A stretch of 64,000 bases of DNA from Pseudochryseolinea flava (GCF_003286915.1 NZ_QMFY01000002.1:186001-250000), one strand, 5' to 3'; shown: positions 38,142 to 46,800, counted from the stretch's first letter. Made by a program: numbers and translations. Notes: a model not told the origin generated them from the sequence alone.

Positions 38142-38816
38142 TCAAACGATATTGGAAAGTGTGACTTCCGGAACAACCAAGTAAAATTTTTTATCCGCCG
38201 ATTCGTCTGCTATCATTACGTCCGCGTCATACGCAATCGCCTCGCCGGTTTTACTCCTTACGTTAATGCGAATAATATCACTCTGTATTTTAAGTTCCGC
38301 TGCACCAATCGTGTCACCTGAGATTGTACTCTTCATTTTCGCAATCCTTCCCAACAGCTCTTGAGGTTCTTCGCCGTTATAGCCCATCGCATCATACACT
38401 TTAATGAGTGGCTTCGTCGCATACCGCGTGATAATGTATGCGAGAAAAAAAATCGGGATAAGTATCGCTACTGATTTCCATCCCCATGCTGCCAATCCGA
38501 ACACAACGGAGGATGTTAGTGTAAAGATCCAAGCAACAAATTTGAAAACAGAATACACCACCATAAAGGGCACCTTTCCTACATTCACAAACTCAAGCGC
38601 TTTCTGAAAAAACGATTTATCAGAAGTGACATCGTCGGTATCAATATCGGTATCGACATCCGCGCCGTGTACACGAACATCTGCATCGACGTCAGCATCG
38701 CCAAATAGGTCGCCAACAAAGAAAGTCGTTAGCCAATAAATCGCCGTCACACCCGTAAGAACGGTCATGATGGCATTGCTTAAGGGATGAAAAAGCAGGT
38801 CTGTTATGCTTGACAT
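38142..38816 (-). CDS. YqiJ-like OB-fold membrane protein with Asp-rich loop
   Basis: A 224-residue inner-membrane protein. Helix 1 lies at about 12-36, helices 2-3 at about 82-135, and a C-terminal OB/NfeD-like beta domain at about 150-224 (GRIAKMKSTISGDTIGAAELKI). Between helix 1 and 2 is an acidic segment (about residues 36-63) with alternating Asp repeats such as DADVDADV and DVDTDIDTDD, typical of this family by my recollection and perhaps cation-binding. NfeD-type proteins partner SPFH/flotillins; the flotillin-like gene follows after 58 bases. Confidence 0.8.
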   Translation of the reverse strand: MSSITDLLFHPLSNAIMTVLTGVTAIYWLTTFFVGDLFGDADVDADVRVHGADVDTDIDTDDVTSDKSFFQKALEFVNVGKVPFMVVYSVFKFVAWIFTLTSSVVFGLAAWGWKSVAILIPIFFLAYIITRYATKPLIKVYDAMGYNGEEPQELLGRIAKMKSTISGDTIGAAELKIQSDIIRINVRSKTGEAIAYDADVMIADESADKKFYLVVPEVTLSNIV

Positions 38817-38844
38817 CGTTTCGTGATTGGGGTTGACAAATTCT

Positions 38845-39546
38845 CTACGATATACCTAATTTTTGCTTGATAGCCTGAAGATCTTTTTCAATTGATACAG
38901 AATCATCTTTCAGCAAGCTATCCAGTTCTTCTTTTCGACTATTTCTTTCGCGCGAAATCTCACCATACGCCTTCGCAAGCGCCTCTTGATCTTCCACTTT
39001 CGCCTTCATGCGCTCCAGCATACCGATAACCCCATGGTTATCAGCGTGCGCCAATTGTTTGTTAACTTGTTCTGTCGCCTTGCTCACTTTCACCCTTGCC
39101 TTCAACGTGCGCAACTCTTTCTCCCACTTCTCCATGTTCTCTTTGAGAATCTCAGTATTCCGGAGCATTTCCCTGGATGATTGCTGCAGCGCATTTACTT
39201 GTTCGCCAAGCTCTTCTGACTCTACGTAATAACGCTTGTGGAGCGACAACGCCTCGCGCGCAAGATCTTCGGCTTTCACCAGATCAACATGTCCTGCCTG
39301 TGCCTTTTGCATGATCAATATAGCTTTTTCAGCATAACTTCTTGAATCCTGTTGACGCTGAAGTTGATCATTCTCAGTACGAATGGCCAACGCCTTCACC
39401 TTCGCATACGCCTCCGTAGCTTCCGCCAAATCCGTAGCCAACTCACGAAGACCCTGCTCCGTCATCTTGATCGGGTCTTCCATTTTATCAACCGCGGCAT
39501 GAATCTCGGCCTGCCCTATTCTAAAAAGTCTCTTGAAAATATTCAT
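38845..39546 (-). CDS. PspA/IM30 family protein
   Basis: A 233-residue coiled-coil protein of the PspA/Vipp1/IM30 (ESCRT-III-like) family. It shows the N-terminal amphipathic start MNIFKRLFRIGQAEIHAAVDKMEDP, then KMTEQGLRELATDLAEATEAYAKVKA, and further long helices to KDDSVSIEKDLQAIKQKLGIS. The family binds stressed membranes and forms remodelling polymers. There are no pspB/pspC genes nearby. The stop is 28 bases before the YqiJ-like gene's start. Confidence 0.9.
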   Translation of the reverse strand: MNIFKRLFRIGQAEIHAAVDKMEDPIKMTEQGLRELATDLAEATEAYAKVKALAIRTENDQLQRQQDSRSYAEKAILIMQKAQAGHVDLVKAEDLAREALSLHKRYYVESEELGEQVNALQQSSREMLRNTEILKENMEKWEKELRTLKARVKVSKATEQVNKQLAHADNHGVIGMLERMKAKVEDQEALAKAYGEISRERNSRKEELDSLLKDDSVSIEKDLQAIKQKLGIS

Positions 39547-39581
39547 GACTAATAAGTTTTAGGTTAACAATCCTTCCTACA

Positions 39582-39974
39582 CTATAGCTTTGAAAAATCA
39601 ATTATCTGCTGCGAATACTCGCTCATCAATAAGCCAAGAGAATTCAACGCACTCTCAAATTCATTAAAGTCGATATTCTGAAGCTGCATCGTATAACGAA
39701 ACAACACGCGATCACCTTCTTCATTAATAACGAAAGCACCGTGGATGGTATCCCGATTTTTTTGCAACAGCTTTTTGAACATCTCCTGATTTCCTTCCTT
39801 AAAAGAAAATAGAAACTGCTCCATAATTAATATTGGAGGAGCAATCCCCAGGATGAGGTTGTGAATACCATCGGCTTCATTGTCAATCTTAAGAATGCCA
39901 TGTTGCTCATTCTTGTAAAGTATTTTACAATTGAGCTTTAAAGCGTATTCTTCGATGGTCTCAAAATGATTCAT
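39582..39974 (-). CDS. small YbjN/YjfI-like protein, first gene of PspA operon
   Basis: A 130-residue cytosolic protein starting at the ATG at 39974. A start further upstream would overlap the divergent regulator and include non-conserved sequence. The fold reads as alpha-beta-beta like the type III chaperone/YbjN group: FETIEEYALKLNCKIL, EQFLFSFKEGNQEMFKKLL, VLFRYTMQLQNIDFNEFESALNSL. In other bacteria DUF2170/YjfI proteins of similar size stand beside PspA, so this may be the distant equivalent. It is preceded by a good promoter match and followed in 35 bases by pspA. Confidence 0.65.
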   Translation of the reverse strand: MNHFETIEEYALKLNCKILYKNEQHGILKIDNEADGIHNLILGIAPPILIMEQFLFSFKEGNQEMFKKLLQKNRDTIHGAFVINEEGDRVLFRYTMQLQNIDFNEFESALNSLGLLMSEYSQQIIDFSKL

Positions 39975-39998
39975 GAGCGTAATTTCTGCTTGACAAAA

Positions 39999-40029
39999 CA
40001 AATCTACTAGACATTTTTCAGAATTGCAA
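39999..40029 (-). promoter_or_regulatory. Bacteroidota-type promoter of the PspA/flotillin operon
   Basis: Minus-strand -7 element TAGATTTG (39999-40006) matches TAnnTTTG exactly and lies 20 bases from a TTG (40027-40029), the expected -33 spacing. Predicted leader to the ATG at 39974 is about 20 bases. Confidence 0.65.
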
Positions 40030-40034
40030 AAAAT

Positions 40035-40051
40035 ATTAGCATTGTGATAAT
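40035..40051. promoter_or_regulatory. imperfect palindrome between divergent promoters
   Basis: ATTAGCATTGTGATAAT has ATTA/TAAT ends and matches its reverse complement at 12 of 17 positions. It overlaps the -33 element of the XRE gene and adjoins that of the PspA operon. A plausible autoregulatory operator for the XRE protein. Confidence 0.35.
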
Positions 40052-40071
40052 AAAAATTACAGCTATCTTTG
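40042..40071 (+). promoter_or_regulatory. Bacteroidota-type promoter of the XRE regulator
   Basis: TTG (40042-40044), 19 bases, then TATCTTTG (40064-40071), an exact TAnnTTTG. It ends four bases before the ATG at 40076, so the message should be leaderless or nearly so. Confidence 0.6.
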
Positions 40072-40075
40072 CGCC

Positions 40076-40753
40076 ATGACAAAGATTGGCGCCAACATCA
40101 AGAAGATTAGAACGACCAAAGGGCTAAGTCAACAAGCTTTTGCGGATTTATTCCAATTAACGAGGGGAAATATCTCTTCATACGAGGAAAATCGCGCAGA
40201 ACCGAGGATCGAAACGGTCGTGCAAATTGCCAATTATTTTAGCATACCACTCAACCAGTTTATCGCTCAGAACCTGTCGATCCATGAAATATTGAAGTAT
40301 AACGGGGATAAACTCATCGAGGATGAAAATCACATCATCAATCTTCACCTCCGCCAAGTTCCTTTCATGAATGACGCCATCTACATGAAATGCTCTTACA
40401 AGGAAATGTCGTTTAGCGACTGGCAAAATTTCCCGAAACTCGTTCTACCGGAAATGAGCAATCGCAATATGATTGCGCTAAGTTTTAACCCGAACATTCC
40501 TCACCACACTTCTCTCCCACAGTATAAAATGAATGACGTGCTCATCTTCGAAGAAGTGACACAACACAATATTCACCTCTGCCATCACAAGATTGGGCTT
40601 TTTATCTCCGACCATGAAATGATGATCGGGCAATATGACACGAAGGAAGAAAAAATCGCGCTTGTACTCAACGACTTTAAGCACGAAAAATTTGCCTTCG
40701 ATTCACCCCAACGTTTTTGGAAACTTTTTTCTACTTACCAGCACACATACTAA
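40076..40753 (+). CDS. XRE-family regulator with degenerate S24-like C-terminus
   Basis: A 225-residue cytosolic regulator. Residues 5-60 are a Cro/CI helix-turn-helix (IGANIKKIRTTKGLSQQAFADLFQLTRGNISSYEENRAEP). The C-terminal part (FSDWQNFPKLVLPE, MNDVLIFEE) resembles the LexA/CI-type S24 peptidase fold of Bacteroidota XRE proteins, but I see no Ser-Lys dyad, so it is probably an oligomerisation or sensing domain. Divergent from the PspA operon with a 101-base shared promoter region, it is the most likely regulator of that operon and of itself. Confidence 0.8.
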   Translation: MTKIGANIKKIRTTKGLSQQAFADLFQLTRGNISSYEENRAEPRIETVVQIANYFSIPLNQFIAQNLSIHEILKYNGDKLIEDENHIINLHLRQVPFMNDAIYMKCSYKEMSFSDWQNFPKLVLPEMSNRNMIALSFNPNIPHHTSLPQYKMNDVLIFEEVTQHNIHLCHHKIGLFISDHEMMIGQYDTKEEKIALVLNDFKHEKFAFDSPQRFWKLFSTYQHTY

Positions 40754-41057
40754 TACAAGTCTCCTTCAGTATTCAATTCACAGTTCAATGTCATTGACTT
40801 ACATTGAGACATAATGAATCACACCCCGACCTTTTCATTCCCTAAGGTTCAGCCCGCAAATCGAATTCCCCTTGCGGAGCCATGTGAAGATAAATCCATT
40901 GCTGAGGTCGTTGGTTAAATCAACGACATTGATTCACGATTCCTACCCTTGCAGCCACCAACATTCCTCAATTAGGCTAAGGATGTCGTGAGTTTGGCTA
41001 CGCGCGCGACCTGCTACTACTCGATTTTTGCTTCATCAAACAATGAAGCAAAAGCAT
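40754..41057. other. intergenic region with two hairpins
   Basis: About 300 bases with no supported gene. It contains CCGCAA/TTGCGG arms (40854-40859 and 40872-40877) and a perfect GTCGTTG/CAACGAC inverted repeat with a seven-base centre (40907-40913 and 40921-40927). Neither is followed by a T-run, so both are better read as operators or RNA structures than as terminators. The second is about 130 bases before the SDR gene. Confidence 0.4.
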
Positions 41058-41900
41058 ATGAAGAATCAGAACAACAATAAGGTTTGGTTTATTACGGGTG
41101 CATCCCGTGGATTTGGAAAAATTTGGGCAGAAGCTGCTCTTCAGCGTGGCGATTACGTTGTCGCGACTGCGCGTAATGTGAGAAGTCTTGACCCGCTCAA
41201 GGAAAAGTATGGTGAGCGCGTACATACTGCTACGTTAGACGTAACGAACGCAGAACAAGCACACGCCATCGTGAAGGAAGCGCACACGCACTTTGGAAGA
41301 TTAGATGTGGTGATGAACAACGCTGGCTATTCACTCGTGGGAACTATTGAAGAAGCTTCGGCCGCAGACGTAAAAGCGATGTTCGAAACAAACGTTTTTG
41401 GCGCCGTCGCTGTTATCCAGGCTGCATTGCCACTTCTTCGGAAACAAGGTTACGGACACATTGTAGGCGTTTCTAGTAACCTCGGGCACGTTACGCTTCC
41501 GGTGATTGGCTACTACTGCGCTTCCAAGTGGGCATTCGAAGCAATACACGAAAGCTTGGCTGCGGAAATTAAATCTTTTGGAATCAACGTTACCATTGTA
41601 GAGCCTGGTGCCTATGCAACTGAATTTGGAAGTACCGACTCACTAAAATTTGCATCGCCAATGGAAATCTATGGAGACTTCAAAAATGAGTTTTTTGAAA
41701 CGTTGAAAAGCATGGAACGAGGCGATCCAAAGGCTACACCGCAGGCGCTTTTCCAAGCGATCGATGCAGAAAATCCGCCACTGCGCTTCAATTTAGGAAG
41801 CCAAAACCTTTCGTGGGTACGCGGTGCTTATGAAGAACGTCTGGCGCTTTGGGAAGAATGGGATGCTGTGTCAAGGTCGGCACAAATAGTCGTGAATTAA
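41058..41900 (+). CDS. short-chain dehydrogenase/reductase
   Basis: NAD(P)-dependent SDR of 280 residues. Motifs: cofactor loop TGASRGFG, NNAGYSL, catalytic Ser in VGVSSNLG, and the Y-x-x-x-K pair in YYCASKW, all kept. ATG at 41058 is used (an ATG at 41043 adds five residues). The sequence resembles the classical SDRs often annotated as oxidoreductases of unknown substrate. An AraC regulator follows within 53 bases and likely controls it. Confidence 0.88.
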   Translation: MKNQNNNKVWFITGASRGFGKIWAEAALQRGDYVVATARNVRSLDPLKEKYGERVHTATLDVTNAEQAHAIVKEAHTHFGRLDVVMNNAGYSLVGTIEEASAADVKAMFETNVFGAVAVIQAALPLLRKQGYGHIVGVSSNLGHVTLPVIGYYCASKWAFEAIHESLAAEIKSFGINVTIVEPGAYATEFGSTDSLKFASPMEIYGDFKNEFFETLKSMERGDPKATPQALFQAIDAENPPLRFNLGSQNLSWVRGAYEERLALWEEWDAVSRSAQIVVN

Positions 41901-41953
41901 GAACAGTAAGACAACCGGTGATTGTGGATCACCGGTTTTATAACATTTCTAAC

Positions 41954-42871
41954 ATGAATAGAGACGAGAAAAATATATTACGCTTTGATACGCTAACCGA
42001 GGCGCATCGTGCATTTGGATTAACACCGCCAAAACATCCATTGATTAGTGTTATTAAAGCTGCGCCGTCTTGGTCGGAACTCAATTTGCCACAAGGCCAT
42101 GTGCTAGGATTTTATAAAATCTCTTACAAACCTAAACTCGGCGGTAAACTTAAATACGGACAAGGATACTATGACTTCGACGAAGGCGGTTTGCTTTTCG
42201 CGCAACCAGGGCAAATCATTGGTGTCTCCGAACATGAGGGCGCAGTATGTTCTGAATACACCCTGTTGATTCATCCTGACTTTTTTTTAGGATATACGCT
42301 CGCGAAGAAAATCACACAATATGGATTTTTTTCATATGCTACCAATGAAGCGTTGCACCTCTCCGATCAAGAACGCGACACCATCATTTCTATTTTCAAA
42401 ATTATGGAAGATGAACTTAACACGCGGCTGGATGACTTCAGTCACGACGTTGTGATCTCTCAGATCGAGCTACTGCTTACCTACGCCAATCGATTTTACA
42501 AACGCCAATTTATTACGCGGAAAGTTGTACATCACGACTTACTCCAAAAGCTCGAAGACCTTTTACGCGACTACTTCAACAATGAAAATAGTTCCAGTAA
42601 AGGCATTCCGACAGTTCAGTATCTTGCTGACAGTTTAAACTTATCGCCAAGCTACTTGAGTGATATGTTGCGTACACTTACCGGACAAAATGCGCAGCAA
42701 CATATACATGACAAGCTCATCGAGAAAGCAAAAGAAAAACTTTCAACGACAACGCTTTCGATAAGCGAGGTGGCGTATGCCCTTGGCTTTGAACATCCAC
42801 AATCGTTTAGCAAGCTATTCAAAATGAAAACGAACCGATCGCCTATCGAATTTAGAAGATCTTTTAATTAA
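41954..42871 (+). CDS. AraC-family transcriptional regulator
   Basis: A 305-residue cytosolic regulator. The N-terminal half (LPQGHVLGFYKISYKP, DFDEGGLLFAQPGQII) is a cupin-like sensor; the C-terminal helix-turn-helix pair is VQYLADSLNLSPSYLSDMLR and ISEVAYALGFEHPQSFSKLFK, ending in the usual RSPIEFRRS. ATG at 41954 is chosen; residues further upstream run back into the SDR gene. It probably regulates the upstream SDR. Its stop abuts the stop of the convergent dehydrogenase gene with no spacer. Confidence 0.87.
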   Translation: MNRDEKNILRFDTLTEAHRAFGLTPPKHPLISVIKAAPSWSELNLPQGHVLGFYKISYKPKLGGKLKYGQGYYDFDEGGLLFAQPGQIIGVSEHEGAVCSEYTLLIHPDFFLGYTLAKKITQYGFFSYATNEALHLSDQERDTIISIFKIMEDELNTRLDDFSHDVVISQIELLLTYANRFYKRQFITRKVVHHDLLQKLEDLLRDYFNNENSSSKGIPTVQYLADSLNLSPSYLSDMLRTLTGQNAQQHIHDKLIEKAKEKLSTTTLSISEVAYALGFEHPQSFSKLFKMKTNRSPIEFRRSFN

Positions 42872-44395
42872 TCATCCATTCCTATTTTTGATTCGGATCA
42901 ACAAACCATTCATTTCATCGGTCAAAACATAGAGCTTTCCATCGGGAGATTGAACTACTTTCCTTAATCGCTTCCTATCGTCAACAAACAATTCTTCGGC
43001 ACTTTTAATCTTATCGCCATCAACAGTTAGTCTCCAAAAACTTCCGCGCGACAACCCGCACACCAGTAAGCTATTTTTCCAAGAAGAAAATTCTTCTCCG
43101 GTATAAAACAACAATCCTGTAGGTGCTACGGTGTGTAGCCACGACCACACTGGCTCTGTGAGTACATCATTAGTCGATGGCGGTACATAGTCTGCATAAC
43201 GGTATTTTCCGGTAGTCTTCAACGGCCATCCATAGTTCGCACCCGCCGATAAGATATTAATCTCGTCGCCTTGATGTGTTCCATGTTCACTAAACCAAAT
43301 GCTTTTTGTCGCAGGATTCAAAATCATCCCTTGCGCTGCACGGATACCGATCGCATATAAACCGGCCACGGCATCTTTACCAAAGTCAGGGTTATCGTTC
43401 GGTATGGTTCCATCAGAATTGATACGGTATATCTTTCCACGTCGGTCTTTCACATTTTGAGCAATCGGTAAAGCGGGTTCACTCTTCTCCGAAAAAATGC
43501 GTTCACCTAGTATAAAGTAAAGTTTACCGTCGCCGCCGAAAGCCATCCCCCCACCGTAGTGTACACGTTCAAAAGTATGCGGTGCTCCGATGAAAAGCGT
43601 CTGGATCTTAGTCAACGTATTGTTATCGAGTGTCGCGCGAATAATTTTTGTCGCCATGCCCTTTTCGTTCTTCGCAGCGTATGACAGATACACCCATTTG
43701 TTTTTATTGAAGTCCGGATCCAACAAAATTTCAAACTTGCCAGTGTTATCGCCAGGATGAAAGAACGCAATGCTGTCGGCCATATCAGATGGAAACCCAC
43801 CAATTTTGATACGCTCTTTCGTGCGCAGATTAGCTTTGATCAAATCTCCCTCCTTCTCAGTAATGAGCACCTCCTCCTCAGACAAGAACACGATACTCCA
43901 TGGGCGCTTTAGTTGATCGAGAATGATTTCTTTTTCGGGTGAAGCCGACTTCTCAAAAATCTTGTTCGGGGAATAGGTAGAAACCTTATCGACAATGTAC
44001 CAGTGCTCACCGTCCTTCATTACATTGAAATAGTCTGTGAACTTGCCGTTTACTGTGATCAATTCAACTTTAGAACTACCAACATTTCCGGTAACATCGA
44101 GATTGACTATGTGTGTGATCAAATCTTTGTTCCTTACATGTACTTTATGAAGATTAAGGTAGGCAGCACGCGCCATAGACGTGAACTTGCCTTCGCGAAA
44201 AAATTTCAACTCACAAGTGGAATGCATAGCCTTGGCCAGTTTAGCGGTGTCGCCCGTGGCCCAACCATCGAAGTAAAGGTGAATCACTGATTCGATCGCC
44301 ATCCTTTCGGAGACTGGCAAGGATTGACTGTGAAGATGTTTGCCACTACAAAACAAAATCGGCACAAGGGCCGCCATAATTCTAAAAGACATCAT
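42872..44395 (-). CDS. NTF2-like domain fused to PQQ-type sugar dehydrogenase
   Basis: A 507-residue exported protein with a signal peptide (MAALVPILFCSGKHLHSQ). Residues of about 27-135 form an NTF2/SnoaL-like (lumazine-binding-type) domain (VIHLYFDGWATGDTAKLAKAM). Residues of about 155-507 are a glucose/sorbosone dehydrogenase-like beta-propeller: RPWSIVFLSEEEVLITEKEG, VHYGGGMAFGGDGKLYF, IWFSEHGTHQGDEIN, GANYGWP. The propeller family oxidises sugars with PQQ or has lost activity. Fusion of the two domains is unusual; I see no frame break between them. Confidence 0.8.
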   Translation of the reverse strand: MMSFRIMAALVPILFCSGKHLHSQSLPVSERMAIESVIHLYFDGWATGDTAKLAKAMHSTCELKFFREGKFTSMARAAYLNLHKVHVRNKDLITHIVNLDVTGNVGSSKVELITVNGKFTDYFNVMKDGEHWYIVDKVSTYSPNKIFEKSASPEKEIILDQLKRPWSIVFLSEEEVLITEKEGDLIKANLRTKERIKIGGFPSDMADSIAFFHPGDNTGKFEILLDPDFNKNKWVYLSYAAKNEKGMATKIIRATLDNNTLTKIQTLFIGAPHTFERVHYGGGMAFGGDGKLYFILGERIFSEKSEPALPIAQNVKDRRGKIYRINSDGTIPNDNPDFGKDAVAGLYAIGIRAAQGMILNPATKSIWFSEHGTHQGDEINILSAGANYGWPLKTTGKYRYADYVPPSTNDVLTEPVWSWLHTVAPTGLLFYTGEEFSSWKNSLLVCGLSRGSFWRLTVDGDKIKSAEELFVDDRKRLRKVVQSPDGKLYVLTDEMNGLLIRIKNRNG

Positions 44396-44496
44396 TTGCG
44401 GAATGGATTAATTCTGCAAATATTCTCTGGAAAATGATGCTAATGGTTTCGTTTTCGCAATCCTGTAGTACGGTTTTATAATCTTGCACTACCAAA

Positions 44497-45555
44497 TCAC
44501 ACCGTAAGATTCGTTTTTTGCCGCACGTACATCGCCGGTGTAGTCCCCATCTGCTTCTTAAAAGCAGAGAAAAATGTCGACTTCGAATTAAACCCAACGT
44601 CATCGCCAATAGCTTCTATCGTGATGTTATCATTCGTCGCCAACAATTTACAGGCCTCACGAATTCTATATTCATTGACGTACGTGGTGAAACTCTTTCC
44701 TACGGTATCATTCAAAAGCTGCGACAATTGATGCGCCGGCACATTGATCTCAACAGCTAAATCGTGAAGCTTAAGGTTCGCATTCTTGAAAACGGCTTTC
44801 TCTTCCATCACGCGCTCAAGTCTGAGTAACATGAATTGGGCGTCCTCTGCTTTGATTTTCTTGTTGGCATATTTCGCGGATTTTGATGAAGCGACATCAT
44901 CTCCCTGGCGTTTACGCAACAAAATAAATCCACCAGCATAGACCACAACTGAAAAAATAACTGCGCTGCTGATGTACACTGCGCCTGAATGACCTAATAA
45001 TGCCGTAAGGTAGCACGTGAAAATAATGACGTTTACGAGCAACGCCACCATCGGCCACTTTTCAGATAAATTCCACTGCTTAGATATAATGGCATCACGG
45101 ATAGTATTCTTCAACGTCACTACTGACATCACCAAAAAAATTCCCCACTGGGCATAAATGATCTTTACCAGATATTGATTCCATACATCCGGACGCTGTT
45201 GATATGGAAACACTAAACCAACTGCTAGAATGGAAAGTGCGATCAACGAGATCGTCCATATCCACGATCGCGGAACGTTTTTGACTCGCTTCACCTCAGC
45301 TTTGATGTAAAAAAATAACGACGGCCCAATAAACCAACAAGCAGAGAGACCGACTTGCAAATAGATCAGCAGCAGACTCGTGTCAAAATAATACAGCACA
45401 GATTTCCCGATTCGCAGACTAAGGGAAATAAAAAGCGCCCCCAAGAAATAATTGGAAAGTTTCTTGGTCCTCGGAAAGAACAAAAAGTAAATCCCCAATA
45501 CGATACCATTGAATGCCCCTAAGCAACTGATAAAAAACAACACTTTGTTACCCAT
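44497..45555 (-). CDS. AraC-family regulator with seven-helix membrane N-terminus
   Basis: A 352-residue protein. About 1-225 hold seven hydrophobic helices (VLFFISCLGAFNGIVLGIYFLFF first), as in the membrane-bound AraC regulators of Bacteroidota. After a basic linker (KYANKKIKAED), residues of about 235-350 hold the AraC helix-turn-helix pair (LHDLAVEINVPAHQLSQLLN and IGDDVGFNSKSTFFSAFK) ending TPAMYVRQK. A one-component sensor that binds DNA from the membrane. Its target is not evident; both neighbours are separated by about 100-180 bases. Confidence 0.85.
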   Translation of the reverse strand: MGNKVLFFISCLGAFNGIVLGIYFLFFPRTKKLSNYFLGALFISLSLRIGKSVLYYFDTSLLLIYLQVGLSACWFIGPSLFFYIKAEVKRVKNVPRSWIWTISLIALSILAVGLVFPYQQRPDVWNQYLVKIIYAQWGIFLVMSVVTLKNTIRDAIISKQWNLSEKWPMVALLVNVIIFTCYLTALLGHSGAVYISSAVIFSVVVYAGGFILLRKRQGDDVASSKSAKYANKKIKAEDAQFMLLRLERVMEEKAVFKNANLKLHDLAVEINVPAHQLSQLLNDTVGKSFTTYVNEYRIREACKLLATNDNITIEAIGDDVGFNSKSTFFSAFKKQMGTTPAMYVRQKTNLTV

Positions 45556-45736
45556 GTCTACCTGTTGATAAATTCACTAAACTATTTTGCTTTACAAAAC
45601 TCGACCACAATCCTTTGTCTACCGGAGAAACCAGGTATTTTACAGTTCGCTTCCGAAGTAAGAATTGAAGGCATTCTCATTTTTTAGTTGTCTAAACTCT
45701 TAGTAACCTTATAGTCTCTGCCTAAACTAAAGCGCT

Positions 45737-46621
45737 ATGAATCAGGAACCAAGCAGTCCCTTTGTAACAAAAGTATTGTTACGGCTATCGATCGGATCTG
45801 TGCGTTTGGTCATTGCCCTGTTCACCGTTACGTCGGCGATCACCAAGCTTCTCTACAACCAGTTTCTCCCAACGATGAAGGATTTCGATGCCATTCGATG
45901 GACCATCATCATCCTTGGTGTTGTCCTTTTTATAGCGACCTTTTTCCATTTCAAGCGCAGGGTCATCGTCTCGTACTTTTCACTATTCCTTTATTTGTCT
46001 ACGTTGTTGTACGTGATCGCGTTTGTTACGGTTAACCATTTCGATCCAAATGCCGTCGTGCTTTTAATTCTTGTCTACGGCGCAAGTTCGGTGATCATCA
46101 ATAGCCTGTTTTATTATGGTGTGCAGAGCGCTATTACCATACTTGCTTGTATCGTCGCCTATTCGAGTTTGGGGGCCGGTGAGAAAAACATTATTGGGTT
46201 CTTAAATCTCTTGCTTGGCATCGGTGTATTTGGTGTCGTTATGACGATCAGATTGAAACTTATTTCGGATATTAAAAACTCCTACGCTAACCTGGAAAAA
46301 CTCAATGTCCTCTCCATCGTGGCCAACAAATCCGGCGATATTGTCTTCGTAAGTCCTTCTGTAAAATCTTTGCTTGGATATGCTCCCCATGATTTAATGC
46401 GAGACGGTTGGTGGCTCACAAAAAATCTCCATGAAGGCTGGATCAGTCGTGAATATATTCTCGATTATCCCAACATCATTCCGAAGGAAATCGAGTCGAT
46501 GGAAAGTTGTCTTATTGCAAAAGATGGCAGGAAACTTTGGTTCAGCTGGGTGAACTCCATGTTGCCTAATGGCAATTACATGGGTGTTGCGTTGGATATC
46601 ACGAAGTACAAACAAGGCTGA
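45737..46621 (+). CDS. orphan membrane PAS-domain protein
   Basis: A 294-residue protein with five to six membrane helices at about 15-175 and a PAS domain at about 190-294 (LSIVANKSGDIVFVSPSVKSLLGY, GRKLWFSWVNSMLPNGNYMGVALDITKYK). It stops where a sensor kinase would continue with HisKA and HATPase domains. I translated the following bases in frame and saw no kinase remnant, so it is either a stand-alone sensor or an old truncation. No partner gene is adjacent. Confidence 0.75.
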   Translation: MNQEPSSPFVTKVLLRLSIGSVRLVIALFTVTSAITKLLYNQFLPTMKDFDAIRWTIIILGVVLFIATFFHFKRRVIVSYFSLFLYLSTLLYVIAFVTVNHFDPNAVVLLILVYGASSVIINSLFYYGVQSAITILACIVAYSSLGAGEKNIIGFLNLLLGIGVFGVVMTIRLKLISDIKNSYANLEKLNVLSIVANKSGDIVFVSPSVKSLLGYAPHDLMRDGWWLTKNLHEGWISREYILDYPNIIPKEIESMESCLIAKDGRKLWFSWVNSMLPNGNYMGVALDITKYKQG

Positions 46622-46741
46622 TTTTATCTCGCCCTTCGATATGGAACGAATCTTACAAGGACTTCGCCTGCCAGAACACATGGGCGTTAAGATACAATTC
46701 GGCAAATTTGTTTGATTGATGAACAACGATATGATGGCAAT

Positions 46742-46775
46742 AAAAAACCCATCTCAAAATTGCTTTTGAGATGGG
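46742..46775 (-). terminator. intrinsic terminator of the SusCD operon
   Basis: Perfect 12-base arms CCCATCTCAAAA (46748-46759) and TTTTGAGATGGG (46764-46775) with a four-base loop, followed on the minus strand by six Ts. It lies about 25 bases past the stop of the last gene of the operon. Confidence 0.9.
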
Positions 46776-46800
46776 CTTCATATTTGACTATGACCAGATC

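Noticed and set aside
40754-41057. A tRNA in the XRE-SDR gap
   Set aside because: The stems seen do not form a cloverleaf and there is no complete T-arm or anticodon arm.
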